This document shows positions 8,256 to 17,475 of a DNA stretch of 64,000 nt, piece by piece. Numbering within the stretch: position 1 is the stretch's first letter; the number at the start of each line of letters is the position of its first letter. This DNA is from Reyranella aquatilis (lineage in GTDB: Bacteria; Pseudomonadota; Alphaproteobacteria; Reyranellales; Reyranellaceae). Made by a program: the position numbers and the translations under genes. The DNA is taken from assembly GCF_020880995.1 (NCBI RefSeq), contig NZ_JAJISD010000011.1:62001-126000 (forward strand). Reading direction: 5' to 3'. The notes beneath the pieces were generated by a model. It had not been told where the DNA came from, did not search any database, and worked only from the letters and a program-made list of their open reading frames with translations.

Positions 8256-9641
8256 TCAGCCGCCCCGGGCCGCCACCGAACGGTCGGCCATGATTTCGCG
8301 ATAGAGCCTTGCCATGTCGTCGGCGACGTCGTCGATCGATCGCGTGCGCCGCATGTTGCCCGACAGGCGCGCGACCTCCGCGCGGTCGGTGGCGGCCACC
8401 CGGATCGCCTCCGCCCACGGCCGCGGGTCGTCGAACGGCAGCAGCCAGCCATCCACGCCATGATGGACGCGCTCCGAGATGCCGCCCAGGTCCGCACCCA
8501 TCACGGGGATGCCGAGCGCCCTCGCCTCCTGCACGACGATCGGCCCGGTTTCCATGTAGCGCGAGGGCACGGCCAGCACGTCGATGTCGGCCAGGAACTG
8601 GGGCACCTCCTCGTGCCGGACCAGCCCCATCAGGCGGATCCGCGGATCCTTGGCCGCAGCCCTTTCCATGCGCCTCGCAAATCGCGCGTCCTGGCCGACA
8701 CCGGCGATCCTCAGATGCACCGGCAGGTCCGGCGGGAGCAGCTCGAGGGCGCGCACCAGCATGTCCGCGCCCTTGTAGCGTTCGAGCCGCCCGAGGAAAC
8801 CGATAACGATCTCACGCCGGTTCGCCCCTTCCAGGGGGCGTGGCTTGCGGTCGGAGAACTCGGCGCTGGCCGACTGGCCCGACACGACCATCTTCTCGGG
8901 CGGAATGGCATTTTCGGCGAGCGCAGCCCGCACCCATTCGCTGGGCGCCACGATGCGCTCGCTGAGTGTCGCCATCGAACGAAGCTGCCGGGCCTTGGTG
9001 GCCGCCGCTGCCCGTGCCGACAGCATGGTCGCGGCTCTCTGCGAAATGCGGCTAATGACGCTGTCGCTCACGTCCCAGCGCGGCAGCCGCGACAGGAGAT
9101 AGGCGGCCGGCGCCGGCAGGCCACGATCCAAGGCCCAGCACTGCGCGCAGCGCCGGTCGTCGATCAACCCGTCGCAGGGCTTCTCGTCGTTCAGGAGCAT
9201 GGTGCCGCGCATGCAGATCGGCGATGGCACGTGCATCGTGACGACGCTGGGAATGTCCATGCGCGCGACCTGCCGAAGGTGCCGCAGGCCGGCGCCGCTG
9301 GTCCAGGAATGGAGATGGAACAGGTCCGGGCTCGCCGATTCCACCAGTTCCTGGAACATGGTCCGACGCTTGCGAACGCTCCTGTCGCGGACCTTCGGAA
9401 TCTCGGTCGCATCGATGGGATAGCGCACGACCTCGACGCCGTTCCACGTGTAGCGATTGTAGGAACCGTCCGTCGCGGCGATGATGGTGCTGTCGATGGC
9501 GTGGGCGGACAGGGCCGTCACGAGGTCACGTACATAGACCTCGGTGCCACCGGTCGAGTCGGGAAAATAGAAACCGACGCAGTGCACGACCCGCAGCCGC
9601 CTGCCCGGCTTCCCGGGGTCAGTGGCATCCGGCGGCATCAT
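8256..9641 (-). CDS. Glycosyltransferase family 4, large form
   Basis: A 461-residue GT4 enzyme. The N-domain begins LRVVHCVGFYFPDSTGGTEV with the acceptor glycine loop STGGTE. A cysteine-containing insert (PSPICMRGTMLLNDEKPCDG and RRCAQCW) follows, typical of GT4 proteins with a four-cysteine segment. The C-domain has GFLGRLERYKGADMLVRAL and ETGPIVVQE, the E-x7-E motif. The start ATG at 9641 overlaps the upstream stop in an ATGA; the frame's upstream extension is antisense to the GT2 gene and rejected. It should add a sugar at the cytoplasmic face during glycan assembly. Confidence 0.87.
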   Translation of the reverse strand: MMPPDATDPGKPGRRLRVVHCVGFYFPDSTGGTEVYVRDLVTALSAHAIDSTIIAATDGSYNRYTWNGVEVVRYPIDATEIPKVRDRSVRKRRTMFQELVESASPDLFHLHSWTSGAGLRHLRQVARMDIPSVVTMHVPSPICMRGTMLLNDEKPCDGLIDDRRCAQCWALDRGLPAPAAYLLSRLPRWDVSDSVISRISQRAATMLSARAAAATKARQLRSMATLSERIVAPSEWVRAALAENAIPPEKMVVSGQSASAEFSDRKPRPLEGANRREIVIGFLGRLERYKGADMLVRALELLPPDLPVHLRIAGVGQDARFARRMERAAAKDPRIRLMGLVRHEEVPQFLADIDVLAVPSRYMETGPIVVQEARALGIPVMGADLGGISERVHHGVDGWLLPFDDPRPWAEAIRVAATDRAEVARLSGNMRRTRSIDDVADDMARLYREIMADRSVAARGG

Positions 9642-10570
9642 TGCGGCAGGGACCGGAAACGCAGCAGGCGCTCGGTCGTGGCGAATCCCAGCAGCCTGTA
9701 GGCCAGCGCCAGCGCGGGCCGCACCGGCGGCACGAACCCTGGATCCAGGCTGTAGATCCAGTCCACGACTTCCGCCGCCTCTCGCGGATAGGCCCGGGCA
9801 AAGGATCGCACATTGGGCCACAGGGTTTGGATGGCCGCCTGCTTGCGGCGCGAAGTCAACTCCCCGCGCTGCTCGAGCAGCCCAAGCACCTTGCGATAGA
9901 TCGAGATGTGCATCCAATAGCGCAGGTCGCGCTTGAAGCCCGAGGTGTGCTGCAACCGGTCGCCGGCATGGCGTCGGTGCACGAAGGCCGGCTTCCGATA
10001 GACGGCGAGCCGCGGATGGCGCATCGCGACCTCGAGGATGAACAGCCGATCGTCGCGCAGCGCGAAGTCCTGCCGGTGCGGGATGCCGCGGATCAGGTCA
10101 CGGCGGAACAGGAAGGCGGAATAGTGAGACGCCCAGCCCTCGCCGAGCTGCTGGGCGATGAAGTCGTCGCAATCGTCCCAGGCGTTGACGCGCCGCTCGC
10201 CGCTCTCCTCGTCGTAATCCTCATAGCCCGCGACGACGATATCGGCCGCCTTTTCCCGCGCGAGCGCGAGTTGATCGGCGTTGGCGTCCTCGCTGAGCCA
10301 GTCATCGGAATCGAGGAAACGCACATATTCGCCCGTCGCGGCGGCGAGGGCCGTTTCGACCGCCCAGTCCTTGCCCCAGTTGTCGGTCCGAATCGCCACG
10401 ATGTCCCGTTGGGCCTGCAGCCAGTCCCAGGTGCCGTCGGTGCTGCCGTCGTCGACGACCACGATCTCCGTGCGTATGCCGGTCGACCGGCACGATTCCA
10501 CGGCCTGCGGGAGGGCCCACAGCCGATTGAAAGTCGGGATGACGATGGAGATATCGCTCACGCGACTCAC
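9638..10570 (-). CDS. Glycosyltransferase family 2
   Basis: A 310-residue GT-A inverting transferase. DISIVIPTFNR at the N-terminus, VVVDDGSTDGTW and the metal-binding FLDSDDW (DxD-type) are all intact. The GTG at 10570 overlaps the upstream stop in a GTGA, which decides the start over the more upstream frame. It is the only GT2 enzyme in the locus; all the others are GT-B. No membrane segments are visible, so it is a soluble monomer-adding transferase rather than a processive synthase. Confidence 0.88.
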   Translation of the reverse strand: MSRVSDISIVIPTFNRLWALPQAVESCRSTGIRTEIVVVDDGSTDGTWDWLQAQRDIVAIRTDNWGKDWAVETALAAATGEYVRFLDSDDWLSEDANADQLALAREKAADIVVAGYEDYDEESGERRVNAWDDCDDFIAQQLGEGWASHYSAFLFRRDLIRGIPHRQDFALRDDRLFILEVAMRHPRLAVYRKPAFVHRRHAGDRLQHTSGFKRDLRYWMHISIYRKVLGLLEQRGELTSRRKQAAIQTLWPNVRSFARAYPREAAEVVDWIYSLDPGFVPPVRPALALAYRLLGFATTERLLRFRSLPQ

Positions 10571-11736
10571 CTTAACCCAGTACTGGCCGCCAGTGCATCG
10601 GCGGCTTCCAGTACACCGCCGGCGGCGCGCGCCGGTGAATAAATCTCCATGCGCTCGGCCAGTGCCCGCCGGGTCAGGCTGGGATCGAACGCCAGCACGG
10701 AGGCGATGGACGTTGCGAGCGCGGGCACGTCGCCGAGCGGAGCGACCGCACCGGTCGCCCCCGGCTGGATCAAGTCGGGACCGCAGCCCACCGCATCGGA
10801 TACGACTGCGGGCACGCCGCAAGCCATCGCCTCGTTGACGACGAGGCCCCAGGTTTCGATGGCGATCGAGGGCAGGACGACCACGTCGGAAGAGGCATAG
10901 ACGGACGGCAGTCGGCTCTGGTTCACGAATCCCAGGAACTGCGCATCCAAACCGGCGGCGCGAGCCGCCTCCTCCATGCTGCCCTGAAGCTCCCCAGCCC
11001 CCGCGATCACGAGGTCGACGGGCTGCCCGCTCGACGTCAGCCGCGCGACCGCCTGCACCACGTCCATCGGCCGCTTGCTGCCGACCAGGCGGCCGACGAA
11101 CAGCACGTGCCGGCGGCGCCCGCCCGCGCGCCCTCCACCCGCGCCCCGCGCGGCGTCGCTCGCTTGCCTGAAGGCGTCGTTGTCCACGCAGTGCGGCGAG
11201 AAGAACAGTCGACTGGACGCCACACCATAGTGCTGGAGGTACTCGCGATTGCGCTGCCCCACATACAGGCAGGCGTCGAACTGCTTCAACATGTGGGGAA
11301 AGACCACGCCCTTGACCTTGCCGACCGCACCGCCACGCTGGCCGGCAAGCTGGGAATCCCCACGGACCATGACGGGCACGCGAGCGCGCCGGCAGGCCCG
11401 CACCGCCTGCCAGTAGGAGCGCAGCGACCAGCCCGGCACGACGAAGGCGTCGAAGCGGCCCTCCGTGATGATCTCCGCGATCTCCGGCGTATTGCAGCCG
11501 GCGAAGGTCTGCGTCGAGGGCACGCGCGCCACGTTTCTCAGGAACCGGCTCTCGTAGCCAGACAGGAGATCCACGTCCCAGTCGAAGGCGACCCCGTAGC
11601 CCGCCTTGCCCTGCCCGGCTGCATCCTGCCTGTGGGCGAAGAAGACGGTGAGGTCGCAGCGCCGCGCGAGTTCGCGGAAGATCGGCGCGTAGTACTGGAT
11701 CGGATGGCTGACCAGGAAGCCGATGCGCCGCTTCAT
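10567..11736 (-). CDS. Glycosyltransferase family 4
   Basis: A 389-residue GT4 enzyme. It begins RRIGFLVSHPIQYYAPIFREL, a start seen in transferases of O-antigen and exopolysaccharide clusters. The C-domain contains VLFVGRLVGSKRPMDVVQAV and ETWGLVVNE, the E-x7-E motif, followed by AMACGVPAVVSD. A Gly/Ala/Arg-rich linker (about residues 186-196) joins the domains. The start at 11736 overlaps the upstream stop in an ATGA and the end overlaps the GT2 gene in a GTGA, so it is tightly coupled on both sides. Confidence 0.88.
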   Translation of the reverse strand: MKRRIGFLVSHPIQYYAPIFRELARRCDLTVFFAHRQDAAGQGKAGYGVAFDWDVDLLSGYESRFLRNVARVPSTQTFAGCNTPEIAEIITEGRFDAFVVPGWSLRSYWQAVRACRRARVPVMVRGDSQLAGQRGGAVGKVKGVVFPHMLKQFDACLYVGQRNREYLQHYGVASSRLFFSPHCVDNDAFRQASDAARGAGGGRAGGRRRHVLFVGRLVGSKRPMDVVQAVARLTSSGQPVDLVIAGAGELQGSMEEAARAAGLDAQFLGFVNQSRLPSVYASSDVVVLPSIAIETWGLVVNEAMACGVPAVVSDAVGCGPDLIQPGATGAVAPLGDVPALATSIASVLAFDPSLTRRALAERMEIYSPARAAGGVLEAADALAASTGLR

Positions 11737-13025
11737 GGACGAGGCCCCGCCGCGCAGGCCCTATCCAGCGCCTCTGCGAACTGGCGCGTCGACTCGCGCG
11801 CCGAGTAGCCCTCGAAGACGCCGCGATCGACCGACGCCGCGTCGTAGGCGGGATGCTCGATGAAGGCCTGCAGCGAGGTCGCCACGCCGTCCGGTGACGG
11901 CAGGTCGCCCTCCGCCAGGGTCAGCACCTCACCGACATGGGCAGAGCGGATCATCGACACCGCCGTGCTGTCGCGATGAAGCAGCGCGAAGACCGGCCGC
12001 TGCGACAGCATCGCCTGGAAGACCTTGGACGGCGTGTAGTGAGGCTCGGTCGAGCCGAGCACCAGCACGGCGCTGCTGTGCATCAGATGATTGAGCGTAT
12101 CGACGTAGCCGATTCGATGGGGATGCTCGTCCACCATCTCTGCCACACCCGCCGCCTGTGCGCGCGGCAGCACGCGATGGCCCTGCGGATCGTCGGGCGA
12201 ACTGCCGGTGCCGACGAAGTGGACCCGCAGTCGTGACGCCACGTGCGGCGCGCGCTGCCGCAGGGTGCGCAAGCCGGCGAGGAAGGCGTCGAGCACGACG
12301 AAGCCCGCCGGCAGCAACGCACCGGCATAGATCATATGGAAATTGCCATCCCTCGGATCGAACAGGAAGGGCGCGCGGCCGAGCCCTTGCACCAGCGCAT
12401 AGTCCTCCGGAGCCGTGCCCATCGGCATGTAGGCCAGCACCGACTTCGACGCGACCGCGGGATTTCGCTCCAGCATGCCGGCCACATAGCCCGGCGCCAT
12501 GCCGGTGATCAGCGCGGCGTCGCGTACCGACCAGGGTTCGAGGATCTCGGCCAGCCTGTTCGAGGTCCAGGCCCGGCTGAAGCGTCTTTCAGCTCCCGTC
12601 CAGCGATTGACCCAGGGATCCTGATAATCGATCCCGAACGGCAGGCCGTGGCGCAGATGCACGAGCCGTCCGACCGGCGCCAGGAAATTGGACGGGATCG
12701 TCACCATCACGAAGTCGATCTCGCGCGCCCTCGCCATCCGCGAAAGCGCACGATAGCAGCCCCAGAACGACCGGATCCCGATATCGCCAACGAGGCGCAC
12801 CGGACGGGTCGACAGTGTCGCCGCATGGACGATCCTCAATCCCGGTGCGACCAGCAGCTCGAGATCCGGGTCTGGACGCTCCTCGTACTCGGCCGGATCG
12901 CCCGTGACGACGACCGGCTCCCAGCCGAACTCCGGGAGATAGCGCGACCACAGCCGCGCCCGCTGCGCGCCCACGAGATTGCTCGGCGGGAAGTGTCCGC
13001 TGACCAGGGCGAGACGGCGGGTCAT
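11733..13025 (-). CDS. Glycosyltransferase (GT4-like)
   Basis: A 430-residue GT-B-like protein with an N-terminal SGHFPPSNLVGAQRARLWSR, resembling the WcaI-type entry loop, and a long acceptor domain. The C-domain contains HMIYAGALLPAGFVVLDAF, GYVDTLNHLMHSSAVLVLGS and TPSKVFQAMLSQRPVFALLH. The usual E-x7-E motif is not clear; the position is taken by EPHYTPSKVFQAM. The protein is therefore a divergent GT4 member and its activity is less certain than that of its neighbours. It overlaps the next gene by four bases and starts ten bases after the previous stop. Confidence 0.78.
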   Translation of the reverse strand: MTRRLALVSGHFPPSNLVGAQRARLWSRYLPEFGWEPVVVTGDPAEYEERPDPDLELLVAPGLRIVHAATLSTRPVRLVGDIGIRSFWGCYRALSRMARAREIDFVMVTIPSNFLAPVGRLVHLRHGLPFGIDYQDPWVNRWTGAERRFSRAWTSNRLAEILEPWSVRDAALITGMAPGYVAGMLERNPAVASKSVLAYMPMGTAPEDYALVQGLGRAPFLFDPRDGNFHMIYAGALLPAGFVVLDAFLAGLRTLRQRAPHVASRLRVHFVGTGSSPDDPQGHRVLPRAQAAGVAEMVDEHPHRIGYVDTLNHLMHSSAVLVLGSTEPHYTPSKVFQAMLSQRPVFALLHRDSTAVSMIRSAHVGEVLTLAEGDLPSPDGVATSLQAFIEHPAYDAASVDRGVFEGYSARESTRQFAEALDRACAAGPRP

Positions 13026-13035
13026 CGGCGGCAGG

Positions 13036-14088
13036 TCATGAGCGCGCCAGACGGGCGCGCACCTTGCCGTAGAGATCGATGTAGCGCGCGACCACGGCGT
13101 CGGCGGAGAAGTGATCGACGGCGCGGCGGCGACATTCGGCGCGGTCGAGCGGACCCACCCGCTCCACCGCCTCGCAGCCCTCCTCGATCGACTTGATCAG
13201 GAAGCCATCGACGCCGGGGCGCACGATCTCCGGCAGCGCGCCGCGCGGGCAGGAAATCACCGGCGCGCCGCAGGCCAGCGATTCGGCGAACACGATGCCG
13301 AACGGCTCATCCCACTGGATCGGCACCAGCATGGCTCTCGCCTGGCCCAGCAGCGCGTTCTTCTGCACGTCGTCGACCGGACCGACATATTCGATGCCGC
13401 CCTTGCCGATCTCCGGCGCAATCTTCTCGCGCCAGAACCGGCCTTCCGGATCGTCGCGATCGGAATGATTGCCGGCGATGATCAGGCGGCGGCCGGTGCG
13501 GCGCGCGATCTCGATCGCCCAGTGCGCGCCCTTGATCTCCTCGACCCGGCTCAGGAACACCAAGGGCGCGTCGTCGGGCACGGAGGTCGCGCCGAGCGTC
13601 AGCCCCTCGGTGTCGGCGAAGTTAGGAATGCCGTGCCATTCACCGCCGGCCGGCCGGCCGCGCCGCGCGATGTATTCGCTGCAGCCGGTGAAGGTGATGC
13701 GCCCCGGCGCCGCGAGCCGGACGGCGAGCCTGACGGTGCGATGCGTCGGTTCGCGCTGGAAGGACATGATCAGCGGAATGCGTCCGCGCAGGTGCGGCAG
13801 CAGATAGGCGATGCGCGAAAAGCTGTGCACCACGTCGGGCCTGAAGGACTTCACCGCCCGCGACAGCGCCAGCGTGTTGCGCACCGTGTCCCGCCGCGAC
13901 AGCGAACTCAGCCCCGGCCAGGGAAAGAACGCATCGTTTGGACACTCGGAGCCGGGACGCGCCACCAGCCCGACCGTGTGGCCCGCCAGCCGCAGGCGGC
14001 GCACGAGTACGTCGACGATACGCTCGATACCGCCATAGAGCCGCGGCGGAACCTCGATCTCCGGATCGGCGGTCAGCAACAGGCGCAT
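13036..14088 (-). CDS. Glycosyltransferase family 4
   Basis: A 350-residue GT4 enzyme starting MRLLLTADPEIEVPPRLYGG, with the acceptor loop PPRLYGGIERIV at about residues 13-25. The C-domain has PLVFLSRVEEIKGAHWAIEIA and EPFGIVFAE, the E-x7-E motif, then SLACGAPVISCPRGALPEIV. Proteins with this arrangement are common sugar transferases in alphaproteobacterial polysaccharide loci. The ATG at 14088 shares one base with the upstream TGA, so ribosomes ending the previous gene can restart here. Confidence 0.87.
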   Translation of the reverse strand: MRLLLTADPEIEVPPRLYGGIERIVDVLVRRLRLAGHTVGLVARPGSECPNDAFFPWPGLSSLSRRDTVRNTLALSRAVKSFRPDVVHSFSRIAYLLPHLRGRIPLIMSFQREPTHRTVRLAVRLAAPGRITFTGCSEYIARRGRPAGGEWHGIPNFADTEGLTLGATSVPDDAPLVFLSRVEEIKGAHWAIEIARRTGRRLIIAGNHSDRDDPEGRFWREKIAPEIGKGGIEYVGPVDDVQKNALLGQARAMLVPIQWDEPFGIVFAESLACGAPVISCPRGALPEIVRPGVDGFLIKSIEEGCEAVERVGPLDRAECRRRAVDHFSADAVVARYIDLYGKVRARLARS

Positions 14089-15329
14089 CAGCGTGCCGTC
14101 TCCTGCCGCGCGAAGGCGGCCGCCACCGATTGCAGCAGCACGTCCTGCTCCCTGTCCCAATTGTAGCGCTCGCGACCCAGCCGCCACGCCATCTCCGCAG
14201 ACTCGGCGAGGATGGGCGGTGACGCAAGCACGTCGAGCGTCTGGGCGAGGCCCACCGGGTCGGACAACGAGCAGAGCCTGGCCGCGCGCCAGAGATCGGC
14301 GGCCAAAAGCTTCTGGGCCGGCGTGTCGCTCATGATGACCGGCACCCCCGCCAGCAGGTAGGTGAAGACCTTGTTGGTGAGGCAGATCCGGCGGTTCTCG
14401 CTGACATCGGTCTCCAGCGACAGGCCGATGTCGTACTCGGCGGCGAGCCGCACCATCTCGGACGGCGGCGCCATCGGCAGGAGCTTCACACGGTCACCGA
14501 TGCCGAGCGACGCCGCCAGCGCCAGCAGCGCATCGCCATGCCCCCAGCGGTTGCTGCCTCTGATGTCGAGCGTCACGCGCGCCGTGGTCTGCGCCATCGC
14601 CTGGATGAAGGCCTGCAGGCCGCGATCCGGCCCGATCGTCTGCGAGAACCAGTAGGCGCGCAGCCCTGTCCCCTCGTCCCGCATCCGCGGGACGATCGGC
14701 GCCATCGACAGGGGAAAGACGTTCAGGACGGTGGCTGGCTGGGCGATCCCGTAGCGCTCCACATAGGCCTTGCCGATCAGCGGCGAGGCGGCGGTCAGGC
14801 AGGCGCACGAAGGCAGGATCGCGCCTTCGACGATGCCGATCATGCGCATGCGGAAGGCATCGTCGGCACTGCCGGTGCCTTCGCCCGAATGGAAATCCTC
14901 GGCATCGAACCCCAGCAGCGCGCCGTGCCGGCGGGCCGCCTCCGCGGCGGCCGGAAGGGCTGCAACATAGTGGGCGATGTAGAGATCGGCCTTCACGTCG
15001 CGCGCCCGGCGCAGGAGCGCGGAGACCGGCGCTCGGGCGCTGCGCGCCGCCACACCAAGTGGAACGTCCAGCCCCATGGCCGAAAGTCCCTTGGCCAGAG
15101 CCGCGGCGGCCCGCGCGGTCACCCCTTCGTCGGCCGAGCGCGGAACGCGCATCACCTTCCATGGCGCCGTCGCCTCGATCTCGTCGTCGGCTTCCCGCAG
15201 CGCGGCGTTGTAGTTGCAGACGATGGCAGTGACGTCGTAGCCCGCGCCGTGCAGCGCATCCGCTTCCTTGAGCACCCGCGGGTTGGAGGCGAGATTGCCG
15301 GGACTGACGATGCAGACCGCGCGTGCCAT
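14088..15329 (-). CDS. Glycosyltransferase, GT-B fold, divergent
   Basis: A 413-residue protein beginning VCIVSPGNLASNPRVLKEAD, the usual start of a GT-B transferase with an asparagine-proline-arginine loop. The middle carries FDAEDFHSGEG, the C-half YWFSQTIGPDRGLQAFIQAM (donor-domain entry) and TNKVFTYLLAGVPVIMSDTP (nucleotide-sugar loop). The standard E-x7-E is replaced by ENRRICLTNK, as in the divergent subgroup that relies on other acidic residues. It starts 12 bases after the ABC ATPase stop. Donor and acceptor unknown. Confidence 0.8.
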   Translation of the reverse strand: MARAVCIVSPGNLASNPRVLKEADALHGAGYDVTAIVCNYNAALREADDEIEATAPWKVMRVPRSADEGVTARAAAALAKGLSAMGLDVPLGVAARSARAPVSALLRRARDVKADLYIAHYVAALPAAAEAARRHGALLGFDAEDFHSGEGTGSADDAFRMRMIGIVEGAILPSCACLTAASPLIGKAYVERYGIAQPATVLNVFPLSMAPIVPRMRDEGTGLRAYWFSQTIGPDRGLQAFIQAMAQTTARVTLDIRGSNRWGHGDALLALAASLGIGDRVKLLPMAPPSEMVRLAAEYDIGLSLETDVSENRRICLTNKVFTYLLAGVPVIMSDTPAQKLLAADLWRAARLCSLSDPVGLAQTLDVLASPPILAESAEMAWRLGRERYNWDREQDVLLQSVAAAFARQETAR

Positions 15330-15340
15330 GGCTTCGGCGG

Positions 15341-16630
15341 TCAGGCCGGCTCGCGCTCTTTGCGCTCGATGCGCAGAGGCGCGGCGAGCTGCAGGGCGAC
15401 CACGCCGTTGCCGAGGCTCTGCTTGAAGTCGTAGGCGATGCCGCCCGGACTCGACGCCGCCACGTTGAACGGTATGGCGTTGGACACGCCATGGTCGACG
15501 ACGATGGTCAGGGAGTTCGTCGCGATGTCGAAACTGTAGTCGCCCGACGCGAGGAACAGCGGCTGCAGGCTCAGTGTGAAGACGTGCCGGCCGGGCTCGC
15601 TGGGCAGCGCAACCTGCGAGAAGATGCTGGAGGAATAGAAGCCGACCGGCAGGTTGTTGGCGTCGCGCAACTGAAGCTCGAGGCCGAGACCCGGCATGTT
15701 GGTGGTTTCCACCTCGACACGCAGGTTGAACGGCGTGCCCGGCTCGTAGGTATCAGTCGGCATGCCCTGGGCATCGAGAAGGTCGGCCGAAACGATCGCC
15801 GAATGATGACCACGTCCCCAGTCCCGATCGGCCTTGCCCTTGCTGAGCGAGGCGGAGTAGCGGGAGATGGCGGCGTCGATCGGCCCGTCGAACAGCAGCT
15901 GCCCTCCCTTCAGCACGATGCCGCGCTTGGTGAGCGCCGCCACGGCCGCAAGATTGTGGCTGACGAACAGCACGGTGCGGCCCTCGTTCGCGACCGCCGA
16001 CATGCGGTCGAGGCAGCGCTTCTGGAACTCCGAATCGCCGACCGCAAGCACCTCGTCGACGAACAGGATCTCGGTCTCGAGATGCGCGGCCACCGCGAAG
16101 GCCAGCCTCGCGTACATGCCCACGGAGTAGCGCTTCACCGGCGTGTCGATGAACTTCTCCACGCCCGAGAAGTCGACGATCTGGTCGAAGCGCGCCTGCA
16201 CTTCCCTGCGCGTCATACCGAGGATCGCGCCGTTCAGGAAGATGTTCTCGCGCCCGGTCAGCTCCTGGTGGAAGCCGGTGCCGACCTCGAGCAGGCTAGC
16301 GACGCGGCCGTTCAGCTCGACCCGGCCAAGGGTCGGCTCGAGGATGCGCGACAGGATCTTGAGCAGCGTCGTCTTGCCGGCGCCGTTGTGGCCGATGATG
16401 CTGACGACCTCGCCGCGCTTGATCTCGAAATCGACGTCGCGCAACGCCCAGAATTCCTCGACCTCGTCGCCCTCGACGACCGCGCGCCCGTGCAGCATGT
16501 CGGCGCCCCGCCTCACCAGGCCGCGGGCACTGCGCACCAGTGCCTCGCCGAGGATTCCCCCATACTGGACCTTGTGGCCGATGATGAATTTCTTGCCGAG
16601 CTTGTCGGCGCGGATGACTGTGTCGGACAT
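15341..16630 (-). CDS. wzt: Polysaccharide ABC exporter ATPase (Wzt-type)
   Basis: A 429-residue ATPase of the polysaccharide/polyol-phosphate exporter class. Walker A GHNGAGKTT is at residues 80-88; the signature appears as YSVGMYARLAFA, the variant normal for this class, and Walker B as ILFVDEVLAVGD. About 160 residues after the ATPase domain form a beta-rich C-terminal extension, like the Wzt carbohydrate-binding domain that recognises the finished, capped O-polysaccharide in ABC-dependent systems. The permease gene lies two bases upstream. With the permease it should move undecaprenyl-linked glycan across the inner membrane. The specificity of the C-terminal domain is inference. Confidence 0.92.
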   Translation of the reverse strand: MSDTVIRADKLGKKFIIGHKVQYGGILGEALVRSARGLVRRGADMLHGRAVVEGDEVEEFWALRDVDFEIKRGEVVSIIGHNGAGKTTLLKILSRILEPTLGRVELNGRVASLLEVGTGFHQELTGRENIFLNGAILGMTRREVQARFDQIVDFSGVEKFIDTPVKRYSVGMYARLAFAVAAHLETEILFVDEVLAVGDSEFQKRCLDRMSAVANEGRTVLFVSHNLAAVAALTKRGIVLKGGQLLFDGPIDAAISRYSASLSKGKADRDWGRGHHSAIVSADLLDAQGMPTDTYEPGTPFNLRVEVETTNMPGLGLELQLRDANNLPVGFYSSSIFSQVALPSEPGRHVFTLSLQPLFLASGDYSFDIATNSLTIVVDHGVSNAIPFNVAASSPGGIAYDFKQSLGNGVVALQLAAPLRIERKEREPA

Positions 16631-16632
16631 GG

Positions 16633-17475
16633 TCAGATCAGGTCCGCGAAGCCGCGCTCGGTGCGGCGGAAGGTGCGGATGCCCAGCCAGAGCATGAAGG
16701 CCGTGACCAGCAGGCTGACGGCGAACCCCGGAAGGTAGAGCGGACTGTCTCCACCCAGGATGGCCCAACGGAACCCGTCGATCACGCCGACCATCGGATT
16801 GATGCTGTAGAGCAGCTGCCATTCCGGCGGCACCACCTTGGCCGAAAAGCCGACCGGCGAGACATAGAGGCCGATCTGCACGACGAAGGGGATGACGAAG
16901 CGGAAGTCCCGGTACTTGACGACGATCGCCGCCGCCCACAGGGCCGGCCCGATCGCGACCAGCACCGCCAGCGCGACGAACAACGGCAGCATGAGGATGT
17001 GCCAGTCGGGCACGACGCCATACCACAGCATGACCCCCGCCAGGATGACGAGGCTCACGCAGAAATCGACCAGTCCGACCATCACCGTTGCGAACGGGAT
17101 GATGATGCGCGGGAAATAGACCTTGCTCACCAGTTGGGAGTTGGTGAGCACGCTGCCCGACGCGTCGCTCAGGATCGACGAAGCGAGCGTCCAGGGCAGC
17201 AGCCCCGCGAACACCAGCACCGCATAGGGTGCGGCCCCCTCCGTCGGCAGCTTGGCGAGCTTGCCGAAAACGATCGTGAACACGACCATGGTAATGAACG
17301 GCCGCACGAATGCCCAGGCCAGACCGATCACCGTCTGCTTGTAGCGTACCGCCACGTCGCGCCAGGCGAGGATAAAGAACAGCTCGCGATACCGCCACAG
17401 ATCGCGCCAGTACTGACGATCGGCACGTCCGGCCTCAAGGATGAGCCGCTGCGAAGGGCGATCGCTGGAAATCAT
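16633..17475 (-). CDS. wzm: Polysaccharide ABC exporter permease (Wzm-type)
   Basis: A 280-residue integral membrane protein of the ABC-2 permease class. It has the cytoplasmic N-terminal amphipathic start LWRYRELFFILAWRDVAVRYKQT typical of Wzm/KpsM-like proteins, followed by six hydrophobic segments. WQLLYSINPMVGVIDGFRWAI near residue 230 is the conserved loop before the last membrane segments. It pairs with the ATPase encoded immediately downstream. Its ATG overlaps the stop of the upstream glycosyltransferase by four bases. Together they form the inner-membrane exporter of the locus. Confidence 0.92.
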   Translation of the reverse strand: MISSDRPSQRLILEAGRADRQYWRDLWRYRELFFILAWRDVAVRYKQTVIGLAWAFVRPFITMVVFTIVFGKLAKLPTEGAAPYAVLVFAGLLPWTLASSILSDASGSVLTNSQLVSKVYFPRIIIPFATVMVGLVDFCVSLVILAGVMLWYGVVPDWHILMLPLFVALAVLVAIGPALWAAAIVVKYRDFRFVIPFVVQIGLYVSPVGFSAKVVPPEWQLLYSINPMVGVIDGFRWAILGGDSPLYLPGFAVSLLVTAFMLWLGIRTFRRTERGFADLI

